Assembly (NCBI GenBank): GCA_964581115.1
Contig: CAZOMY010000037.1
Location: 1 to 27,554, forward strand
Source: 2-02-FULL-55-14 sp964581115
GTDB lineage: Bacteria; Bacteroidota; Ignavibacteria; UBA10030
Length of the DNA stretch: 27,554 nt
Direction: 5' to 3'
Shown one piece after another: positions 15,284 to 21,541 of this stretch (position 1 is the stretch's first letter; every line of letters begins with the position of its first letter). The notes beneath the pieces are model-generated. The model saw only the letters and a program-made list of their open reading frames with translations. It ran no database searches and had not been told where the DNA came from. Made by a program: the position numbers and the translations under genes.

Positions 15284-15532
15284 TCAGGGCGTTTCGTTTG
15301 CAGGAATGACCATGATCGCTTTGGCCAAGGCAGCGCCGATGGCGATCTCTTGTCGGTTCTTTTCCACAAGGAGGGTTCCACCAGGCAGACGCTGGATGCA
15401 CTTGATGAACTCTCCTTGATGAATACCCAACCGGATCAATTGGGCCCTCGTGCGCCCGTCTGGAACTTCCACGACCCGAACACGCTTTCCGCGGCCAACG
15501 GAACTGAGAGAGATCGGTTGCCTGTGATGCAT
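15284..15532 (-). CDS. feoA: FeoA domain protein
   Basis: This 82-residue SH3-like FeoA begins 'HHRQPISLSSVGRGKRVRVV' and contains the family block 'RLGIHQGEFIKCIQRLPGGT', ending in 'EIAIGAALAKAIMV'. FeoA is a small cytoplasmic partner that helps FeoB-mediated Fe(II) uptake. ATG at 15532 begins the family similarity; codons upstream in the frame do not match. It is the first gene of feoA-feoB-zinc ribbon, separated from feoB by 1 nt. The promoter and a palindromic operator-like site lie 35-65 nt upstream. No Shine-Dalgarno sequence is obvious. Confidence 0.92.
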   Translation of the reverse strand: MHHRQPISLSSVGRGKRVRVVEVPDGRTRAQLIRLGIHQGEFIKCIQRLPGGTLLVEKNRQEIAIGAALAKAIMVIPANETP

Positions 15533-15565
15533 GATCACTGAGAGTTTCTGCCTGGCTTTAACTAC

Positions 15566-15598
15566 GACTAATTTAGTCCTATTATCCTGCTGAGTCAA
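15566..15598 (-). promoter_or_regulatory. feo promoter with 13-bp palindrome over the -10 box
   Basis: On the minus strand TTGACT (15593-15598) and TAAATT (15570-15575) are separated by exactly 17 nt, giving a sigma-70-like promoter about 30 nt before feoA. A perfect palindrome, GACTAA-T-TTAGTC (15566-15578), covers the -10 box. Its TTAG half-sites resemble those of DtxR/MntR/IdeR-type metal-dependent repressors, which often control feo. Fur is a less obvious match. Confidence 0.55.
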
Positions 15599-15607
15599 CT
15601 TGAGTAT

Positions 15608-15650
15608 GCCGATATTTCAATAAAATCGGCAATTTTAGGAGTCGTTCCTA
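15608..15650. repeat. two further inverted repeats in the feoA/SDR intergenic region
   Basis: GCCGAT-N11-ATCGGC (15608-15630) and TAGGA-N5-TCCTA (15636-15650) lie upstream of the feo -35 box in an AT-rich stretch. The second shares TAGGA with the edge of the feo palindrome on the same strand, so both could be bound by one repressor. Functions are inferred only. Confidence 0.35.
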
Positions 15651-15711
15651 CTATTTCTGACGATGAGTAGAAAGCTTGCTGAATTGAACTGGCAGCCGTC
15701 GAGGTGCCATT

Positions 15712-15728
15712 TGCGAAACGGATTCGCA
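15712..15728. promoter_or_regulatory. inverted repeat just upstream of the SDR gene
   Basis: TGCGAA-N5-TTCGCA, perfect 6-bp arms, is centred about 40 nt before the SDR start, where a dimeric repressor (for example TetR type) would block transcription. I find no convincing -10 box to pair with it. A ribosome-binding site, AAAGGAA, lies closer to the ATG. Confidence 0.4.
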
Positions 15729-15758
15729 GATTAGTTCACTGTACGAAAGGAAACGATC

Positions 15759-16517
15759 ATGCTCGATCTCACAGGTCACGTCGCCATCATCACAGGCGGT
15801 TCTCGCGGCATCGGTGCATCAATCGCCCATCTCTTCGCACGCGTTGGCGCCGATATTGTCATCACCTATCATCGCGACAATCGCGCTGCAGATCGTGTTG
15901 CGCGCGAAGTTCGATCGTTTGGACCGGATTGTCTCGTTGTGCGCGCCGACGTAGCGAAACTCGGCGATGTGAGACGAACGGTTCGCGCTGCCATCAAACG
16001 ATTCGGTCGCATCGACATCCTCGTCAACAACGCAGGCATTTGGACCTATGGCGCCATCGGCAAGATGTCGGAGCGTGTCTGGGATGAAACGATCGACACC
16101 AATCTTAAGGGAACGTTCTTATTCTGCAATGAGGTCGTTCCGTACATGATGAAGCGTCGCTCTGGACGTATCATCAATATCGCCAGCACGGCCGGCCAGC
16201 GAGGTGAGGCCTTCCATTCGCATTACGCCGCATCCAAGGGTGGCATGATCGCCTTCACCAAGTCGATCGGGCCCGAGCTTGCCCCGTACGGCATCCTGGT
16301 GAACAATGTCGCTCCCGGATGGGTCGATACCGACATGTCAGCATCCGCATTGCGAGTGCCGGCAAGACTCCGGCAGATCACAAAGACGATCCCGAACGGC
16401 CGCGTAGCCACGGGTAACGACATCGCCGGCGCGGTCCTGTTCCTCGCCTCCGAATTCTCCACCCACCTCGTTGGCAGCACCATCAGCGTGAACGGCGGAG
16501 GAGTGTTGGTAGGCTGA
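15759..16517 (+). CDS. FabG-like short-chain dehydrogenase/reductase
   Basis: This 252-residue classical SDR uses NAD(P)H to reduce or oxidise a carbonyl/alcohol pair. The Rossmann dinucleotide motif is 'TGGSRGIG' (12-19), with 'NNAG' at 90-93. The catalytic tetrad is N115, S143 ('NIAST'), Y156 and K160 ('YAASK'), followed by 'NNVAPGWVDTDM'. The C-terminal 'FLASEFSTHLVGSTISVNGGG' is typical of 3-oxoacyl-ACP reductase-like enzymes. Length and motifs fit FabG, but without fatty-acid genes nearby the substrate stays open. AAAGGAA before the ATG supports the start. It is divergent from feoA; the shared 226-nt region holds several palindromes. Confidence 0.9.
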   Translation: MLDLTGHVAIITGGSRGIGASIAHLFARVGADIVITYHRDNRAADRVAREVRSFGPDCLVVRADVAKLGDVRRTVRAAIKRFGRIDILVNNAGIWTYGAIGKMSERVWDETIDTNLKGTFLFCNEVVPYMMKRRSGRIINIASTAGQRGEAFHSHYAASKGGMIAFTKSIGPELAPYGILVNNVAPGWVDTDMSASALRVPARLRQITKTIPNGRVATGNDIAGAVLFLASEFSTHLVGSTISVNGGGVLVG

Positions 16518-16552
16518 TGCGTTCCAAAACTGATTCCGCAATTGATGCGCCT

Positions 16553-16624
16553 TAAGGACTTTGAGATTGGTTCTTGGATCTTTGAATTTGTTTCGCGTTT
16601 GGAACTTCGCATTTCGAATCTTAC
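16553..16624. other. AT-rich quasi-repetitive spacer
   Basis: Read on the minus strand this spacer consists of loosely repeated units such as ATTCGAAATGCGAA and CAAATTCAAAGATCC about ten bases apart. A similar stretch in the opposite orientation (ATTCCGAAATCGCAC...) fills the copZ-copA gap at 17573-17623. Such degenerate tandem-like spacers are known in several uncultured phyla; I infer no function. Confidence 0.3.
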
Positions 16625-17212
16625 ATGGCTTCTCCTCCGACAGTCCTCACCATTCGCAACATGGTCTGCGACCGCTGCATCCGGGTGGTTCGTGACGAGT
16701 TGACGGCGCTCGGCCTCGATGTACGCCGCGTCGAATTGGGCGAGGCCGAGGTGGCTGCCGGTCGGCGGCCGGTCAACCTCGAACGCATCCGAACGATGCT
16801 GGAGGAGAACGGTTTCGAACTCATCGAAGATCGGCGCCGCAAGACGGTCGAGTCGCTCAAGCGCGAGATCATCGATCTGGTGCATCACCACTCGTCCTCG
16901 TCGGGCAAGCGACCGAAGCTGTCCGAACATCTGGCAACGGCACTTCGACAGGATTACCACACGATCTCGGTCCTCTTCTCTTCGATGGAGGGGATCACGA
17001 TCGAACAGTTCTTCATCCGCCAGCGTATCGAGCGAGTGAAGGAACTGCTGAAATACGGGGAACAGACGCTGAGCGAGATCGCATGGGGCCTCGGATACAG
17101 CAGCGTTCAGCACCTGTCGAACCAATTCCGACAGGTCACCGGCATGACCCCGTCCGCCTTCCGCAAGATGGGCAACGCCGGCCGGGTTCCGATCGACAAA
17201 ATCGGCCGGTGA
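16625..17212 (+). CDS. AraC-family regulator with N-terminal HMA-like CxxC domain
   Basis: This 195-residue protein has two parts. Residues 6-75 look like a heavy-metal-associated (ferredoxin-like) domain: 'LTIRNMVCDRCIRVVRDEL' with C15-x2-C18, then 'EVAAGRRPVNLERIRTMLEENGFELIED'. Residues about 100-185 are an AraC DNA-binding domain with two helix-turn-helix units: 'GITIEQFFIRQRIERVKELL' and 'TLSEIAWGLGYSSVQHLSNQ' followed by 'FRQVTGMTPSAFRK'. The linker has 'HHHSSSS'. The sensor replaces the usual cupin or ligand domain. It lies directly before copZ-copA on the same strand, so it is probably the Cu(I) or soft-metal sensor of this unit; binding of metal by its two cysteines is inferred from homology. 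ATG is taken at 16625. Confidence 0.85.
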   Translation: MASPPTVLTIRNMVCDRCIRVVRDELTALGLDVRRVELGEAEVAAGRRPVNLERIRTMLEENGFELIEDRRRKTVESLKREIIDLVHHHSSSSGKRPKLSEHLATALRQDYHTISVLFSSMEGITIEQFFIRQRIERVKELLKYGEQTLSEIAWGLGYSSVQHLSNQFRQVTGMTPSAFRKMGNAGRVPIDKIGR

Positions 17213-17368
17213 CCCTCCTGTCCTTCTCCCCCTCTCCACTCCTCCACGTTGTCGGGCCGCATCACGGTTGTACATCTTTTCCATCGTTGTGTAACGCCTT
17301 CCCGCCGGATCCTGCGTAGCTTTTAGTAGTAATCGCCGACGAACCCCTTCAGTCATCAGGGAACCGCC

Positions 17369-17572
17369 ATGGAGATCAGAACCCTCAAGATCGAAGGCAT
17401 GTCCTGCCAGCATTGCGTCATGAACGTCAAAAAGGAGCTCGTAAAGATTTCGACCGTCAAAGAGGCGCAGATCGGCAGCGCTGTCGTCGAGATCGACCCG
17501 ACCGCGACGAGCACCGAAGCGCTCAAGAAAGCCGTCGCCGAAGCCGGTTTCGAGGTCGTCAGCATTGCATAG
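17369..17572 (+). CDS. copZ: CopZ-like copper chaperone (HMA domain)
   Basis: This 67-residue stand-alone HMA domain has the metal loop 'GMSCQHCVMNVKKEL' (C13, C16) near the N-terminus. 'AVVEIDPTATSTEALKKAVA' and 'EAGFEV' complete the beta-alpha-beta-beta-alpha-beta fold. It would carry Cu(I) in the cytoplasm to the CopA pump encoded 51 nt later. An AGGGAA ribosome-binding site is close to the ATG. The 156-nt gap upstream separates it from the regulator and probably holds its promoter; TAGCTTTT around 17320 resembles a Bacteroidota -7 element but lacks a well-spaced -33 box. Confidence 0.9.
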   Translation: MEIRTLKIEGMSCQHCVMNVKKELVKISTVKEAQIGSAVVEIDPTATSTEALKKAVAEAGFEVVSIA

Positions 17573-17623
17573 ACGCACTTCATCGTTATTCCGAAATCGC
17601 ACATCGACAATCCGAACTCTCCA

Positions 17624-19855
17624 ATGGCTTCTCCCCACATCACGATCGTCTCCCTCCCTGTTCAAGGAATGACGTGCGCCTCATGCGTCACCCGAGTCGA
17701 GAAGACCCTTCAAGAGATCGAAGGCGTCTCCCGCGTATCCGTCAACCTCGTCACGGAGAAGGTGACCCTCGCGTTCGACCCCTCGACCACGTCGCTTGAT
17801 GCGCTCGCCGCCTCCGTCCACGATGCCGGGTATGAACTCGTGCTTCCCGCCGGCGATGTCTCCCGCGACGGTCCATCCGGCGATCCGATGGATCGTACGC
17901 GCCTTGCCTTGCGTCGGGAATTCATCATCAGCTGTGCTCTGGCCGCACCCGTGATGGCGCTCAGCATGCTGATGATGCTCCCGTCATTTCATGAGTGGTT
18001 TCCGCTCGAGCACCAGGACACGAATACGCTCTTGCTCATCGCGACGACGGTGATCATGGCGTGGCCGGGCCGACGCTTTTTTCGCCTCGCGTGGATGGCT
18101 GCGCGACACGGCTCTGCCGACATGAATACGCTCGTGGCCGTCGGCACGGGAACGGCCTATACCTATAGCGCGGTCGCCGTGTTGTTCCCCCACTGGTTGG
18201 GTGCTACGGTCGCCGGCCACATGTACTTCGATACCGCTGCCGCTATCATCGCGCTCATTCTGCTGGGGAAGTATCTCGAATCCACTGCCAAGCGCCGTGC
18301 CTCTGAGGCGATCCGAGCACTCGTGGCATTACAGCCGAAGCAGGCACGCGTGCGGCGAAATGGCGAGGAACTCGACGTTTCCGTTGAGGAAGTGCAGCAC
18401 GGCGATCTCGTAATCGTCCGGCCGGGCGAGAAGATGCCGACCGACGGCGTCATCGAACGGGGAACGACGGCCGTGGATGAATCGATGGTGACCGGAGAAA
18501 GCATGCCCGTCGACAAGGGTCCCGGCGACAGGGTCATCGGGGGAACGTTGAACGCTCATGCGGCCATTGAATTCCGTGCTACGGCCGCCGGAGCCGACAC
18601 CTTCCTTGCCCAGATCGCACGCATGGTCGAGGAGGCTCAAGGCTCCAAGGCCCCCATCCAGCATCTTGCCGATCGCATCGCCGGCGTATTCGTTCCTGTC
18701 GTGATCACGATCGGTCTCGTCACCTTTGCCGGATGGTATCTTCTGGCAGGAATGTCATTCGTCGACGCGATGGTCAATGCGATCGCCGTCCTGATCATCG
18801 CCTGTCCGTGTGCACTGGGCCTGGCCACGCCGACAGCCATCATGGTCGGCACAGGCATCGGGGCGAGGAACGGCATCTTGATCAAGAACGCTGAGGCGCT
18901 CGAGCGTGCCGAGCGGATCACGACCGTCGTACTCGACAAGACCGGTACGATCACCACTGGAAGGCCGACCGTTACGATGATCGAACCGATCGGAGGCGCC
19001 ACCGACGACGAGCTCATGGCGACGGCCGCCTCGATCGAACGCATGAGTGAACATCCCATCGCCCATGCGATCGTTTCCGCGGCAACCGAGCGTGGATTGA
19101 CACTGCGTCCGGCTGAGAACACGGAGGCGCATCCCGGCAGCGGCGTTCGAGGGATGTTGGACGGAACCATGGTTCGCGTTGGAACGCCCCGATATATCGA
19201 GTCACTCGGGATCCCGCTCACGCCGGCGCGACCCGCCTTGTCGGCCGTGGTGGCGTCATCCGCAACTCCGGTCGTCGTGGTCTCCGGAGGCACGATCCTC
19301 GGCGTCATCGGCATTGCCGATCGGATCAAGGAGACATCGGTCGAGGCTGTTCGACGTCTGCGAGAGATGGGCGTTTCTGTCGTGCTGCTCTCCGGCGACC
19401 ATCAACGCACGGTCGACGCCGTCGCGGCGGAAGCAGGCATCGAGAAAGCGATCGGACAGGTCCTGCCTACCGAGAAGGCTGCCTACATCAAGGCCCTTCA
19501 GACAAGCGGTTCCATCGTGGCAATGGTGGGCGACGGAATCAACGACGCGCCTGCGCTGGCGCAGGCCGACATCGGTATGGCGATGGGGAATGGAACGGAC
19601 GCGGCGATCGAGACCGCGGACGTGGCTCTCGTACGCAATGATCTGCGTAGCGTAGGTGAGGCCATTCATCTCTCGCGCCGCACGGGAGGCACGTTACGAC
19701 AGAACCTCTTCTGGGCGTTTGTCTACAATGTGATCGGAATTCCGTTGGCGGCCTTCGGAATGCTGGATCCTCTGCTGGCAGCCGCGGCGATGGCGTTCAG
19801 CTCGGTAAGCGTTGTGACCAATTCACTTAGATTGCGGACATCCCTCAAAAAATGA
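17624..19855 (+). CDS. copA: Cu(I)-exporting P1B-type ATPase CopA
   Basis: This 743-residue P-type ATPase pumps Cu(I) out of the cytoplasm. One N-terminal HMA domain has 'GMTCASC' (C18, C21). Eight membrane helices include the 'CPC' ion site (C394-C396) in 'IACPCALGLATP'. The actuator has 'DESMVTGES', the phosphorylated Asp is D438 in 'DKTGT', and the nucleotide domain has 'SEHP' and 'GSGV'. The hinge is 'MVGDGINDAPALAQAD'. The C-terminal helix 'MAFSSVSVVTNSLRLR' carries the Met-Ser pattern of Cu(I)-specific CopA. Length is normal for a single-HMA CopA. Together with copZ and the regulator it forms a complete copper efflux unit. Confidence 0.95.
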   Translation: MASPHITIVSLPVQGMTCASCVTRVEKTLQEIEGVSRVSVNLVTEKVTLAFDPSTTSLDALAASVHDAGYELVLPAGDVSRDGPSGDPMDRTRLALRREFIISCALAAPVMALSMLMMLPSFHEWFPLEHQDTNTLLLIATTVIMAWPGRRFFRLAWMAARHGSADMNTLVAVGTGTAYTYSAVAVLFPHWLGATVAGHMYFDTAAAIIALILLGKYLESTAKRRASEAIRALVALQPKQARVRRNGEELDVSVEEVQHGDLVIVRPGEKMPTDGVIERGTTAVDESMVTGESMPVDKGPGDRVIGGTLNAHAAIEFRATAAGADTFLAQIARMVEEAQGSKAPIQHLADRIAGVFVPVVITIGLVTFAGWYLLAGMSFVDAMVNAIAVLIIACPCALGLATPTAIMVGTGIGARNGILIKNAEALERAERITTVVLDKTGTITTGRPTVTMIEPIGGATDDELMATAASIERMSEHPIAHAIVSAATERGLTLRPAENTEAHPGSGVRGMLDGTMVRVGTPRYIESLGIPLTPARPALSAVVASSATPVVVVSGGTILGVIGIADRIKETSVEAVRRLREMGVSVVLLSGDHQRTVDAVAAEAGIEKAIGQVLPTEKAAYIKALQTSGSIVAMVGDGINDAPALAQADIGMAMGNGTDAAIETADVALVRNDLRSVGEAIHLSRRTGGTLRQNLFWAFVYNVIGIPLAAFGMLDPLLAAAAMAFSSVSVVTNSLRLRTSLKK

Positions 19856-19942
19856 GCCCCATTTGTTGATATTTTGGCTCGATTTCAGTAATTTTTTGGG
19901 GATTTCAAGACGGCTTTCCCAGTCTTCGACCCATCGTCCAAA

Positions 19943-21043
19943 ATGAAGCGAAAAAGCAAGTATCTCTCTGGCAGCAAAATCGATCCTCGACCGATCAGGA
20001 AGAACATCGGCGTGGTCGAGTTGTTGGACCAACATTTTCAGGCGTACAACGCGGCCCGATTGCGTGAGGGGGCGCAGTTGTTCGTCGAAAAGATGCTTGC
20101 CCCAAGAGTGACGATCGGCATGAGTCTGACGGGGGCGTTGACGCCTGCTGGACTGGGCGGCTCTTGCATCGTGCCGCTTATGAAGGCAGGATTTGTTGAT
20201 TGGATCGTCAGCACTGGGGCAAATCTCTACCATGACACGCACTTCGCCATCGGCAAGACGCTCCACCGTGGCTCCCCTTTCATCGACGACCGTCTCCTTC
20301 GCAAGGATGCCGTTATTCGCATCTATGACATCCTTTTTGACTACGACGTTCTGCTCGACACCGACGCGTTCTTTCGCAGGATCATCGAGGCACCGGAATT
20401 CCAGAAGGAAATGAGCACGTCGGAGTTCCATTACAAGGTGGGCCGGTATGTCTACGAACGAGAGCGCTACTTCAAGTTGCCCTTCAACAGCGTTCTTGGT
20501 ACGGCCTATCGCTGCGGCGTTCCCGTTTACACTTCCTCTCCGGGCGACAGCTCCATCGGCATGAATGTGGCGGCACAGGCCCTGTATGGCAATCTGCTCC
20601 GCTTCGATGTACTCGCCGACGTGAACGAAACGGCCGCCATCGTGCTCGACGCCAAGCGGTCGGGCGGAAAGAGCGGCGTATTCATTCTCGGAGGCGGATC
20701 CCCGAAGAATTTCATGCTGCAGACCGAACCGCAGATCCAGGAGGTCCTTCAGATCGACGAACGCGGCCACGACTTTTTTCTGCAGGTTACTGACGCGCGA
20801 CCGGACACGGGCGGCCTTTCAGGCGCGACGCCCTCCGAGGCCGTTTCGTGGGGCAAGATCGACCCCGACCAGCTTCCCGATACGGTCGTGGCCTACCTCG
20901 ACTCGACGATTGCGCTGCCGATCATCACCTCGTACGCTCTTGCCCGCCGCAAGGCGCGAAAACTGAAGCGGTTGTACGAACGCCGCGACGATTTCATGGC
21001 TCGGTTGAAGCGTGAGGCCGACCGGGCATATCGGAAGTATTAG
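19943..21043 (+). CDS. bacterial deoxyhypusine synthase-like protein
   Basis: This 366-residue protein of the deoxyhypusine synthase family contains 'IGMSLTGALTPAGLGGSCIVPL', 'VDWIVSTGANLYHDTHFAIG' and 'SPGDSSIGMNVAA'. The active-site region is 'ILGGGSPKNFMLQTEPQI', where K255 is positioned like the catalytic lysine of the eukaryotic enzyme, and 'TDARPDTGGLSGATPSEAVSWGK' follows. The eukaryotic and archaeal enzymes transfer aminobutyl from spermidine to a lysine of eIF5A. Bacteria lack eIF5A, so here a polyamine reaction (homospermidine-synthase-like) or another acceptor is more likely. It is complete. Its 3' neighbour, 97 nt on, is the lysine-rich H1-like protein. The ATG start lacks an evident ribosome-binding site. 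Confidence 0.88.
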   Translation: MKRKSKYLSGSKIDPRPIRKNIGVVELLDQHFQAYNAARLREGAQLFVEKMLAPRVTIGMSLTGALTPAGLGGSCIVPLMKAGFVDWIVSTGANLYHDTHFAIGKTLHRGSPFIDDRLLRKDAVIRIYDILFDYDVLLDTDAFFRRIIEAPEFQKEMSTSEFHYKVGRYVYERERYFKLPFNSVLGTAYRCGVPVYTSSPGDSSIGMNVAAQALYGNLLRFDVLADVNETAAIVLDAKRSGGKSGVFILGGGSPKNFMLQTEPQIQEVLQIDERGHDFFLQVTDARPDTGGLSGATPSEAVSWGKIDPDQLPDTVVAYLDSTIALPIITSYALARRKARKLKRLYERRDDFMARLKREADRAYRKY

Positions 21044-21074
21044 CAGGATGCGTTAGGGCCGGTATTGCAACACA

Positions 21075-21097
21075 TCTCGCGGCGACGTAACGCGAGA
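21075..21097. repeat. hairpin between the deoxyhypusine-synthase-like and H1-like genes
   Basis: TCTCGCG-N9-CGCGAGA, a perfect 7-bp stem, sits 32 nt past the stop and about 43 nt before the H1-like start. A weak T/C-rich stretch follows, so it could be a poor terminator or an attenuator-like element between the two genes. Confidence 0.35.
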
Positions 21098-21140
21098 GTT
21101 CTTCATCATCTATTATCCCTCTTTATTCAAGGAGTCTGGT

Positions 21141-21353
21141 ATGAATCGTTTTCAGGAGCTCGTTGACCTGGTGCAGACCTTCCAGAAGGACTTTGAGAAG
21201 TTCTATGTGAAGGGGAACAAGTCGGCCGGAGTACGCGTGCGCAAGCACATGGCGACCCTGAAGCGGAAGGCCCAAGAGATCCGTAACGAGATCCAAGAGA
21301 TCAAGGCCAAGATGAGCGAAGAAGGCCAGACTCCGGGCAATCCGACCGTTTAA
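21141..21353 (+). CDS. histone H1-like Hc1-family protein
   Basis: This 70-residue, Lys/Arg- and Glu-rich helical protein matches the short Hc1/H1-like family common in Bacteroidota and Chlorobiota: 'NRFQELVDLVQTFQKDFEKF', then 'YVKGNKSAGVRVRKHMATLK' and a C-terminal coil 'AQEIRNEIQEIKAKMSEEG'. Such proteins are thought to bind DNA and compact the nucleoid. AAGGAG lies 6 nt before the ATG. It is short and ends in an acidic/polar tail, without the Lys/Ala/Pro repeats of longer H1-like proteins. Confidence 0.88.
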   Translation: MNRFQELVDLVQTFQKDFEKFYVKGNKSAGVRVRKHMATLKRKAQEIRNEIQEIKAKMSEEGQTPGNPTV

Positions 21354-21541
21354 CCTTTCAACTCGCAACGGCGAACGACACGAACGGATCTTTGTTCGTG
21401 CGCTTGGTCCTCGCTCGTTTGCATCACCTCATTCGTTGTTTGATCATCGCTCCCGGTCGATTCCACGCCGGGAGCGGGGTCGCATCCCCCTCCCCCTTTT
21501 CACCGTATCCACGACCGTCCACTCCGCCTGGAGGAGGTCCC

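Noticed and set aside
17213..17368. Copper-operator (CueR- or CsoR-type) before copZ
   Set aside because: No dyad matching known CueR or CsoR sites and no well-spaced -35/-10 pair could be found by eye.
16223..17665. Long open frame on the minus strand under the SDR, AraC and copZ genes
   Set aside because: It is antisense to three clearly homologous plus-strand genes, crosses their spacers, and its Arg/Asp-rich translation has no recognisable domain. It is a by-product of GC-rich codon use.
19854..19901. Possible terminator after copA (GAGCC-N17-GGCTC, then T-run)
   Set aside because: The loop is 17 nt and the T-run lies more than ten bases beyond the stem. It is too weak to list as a terminator.
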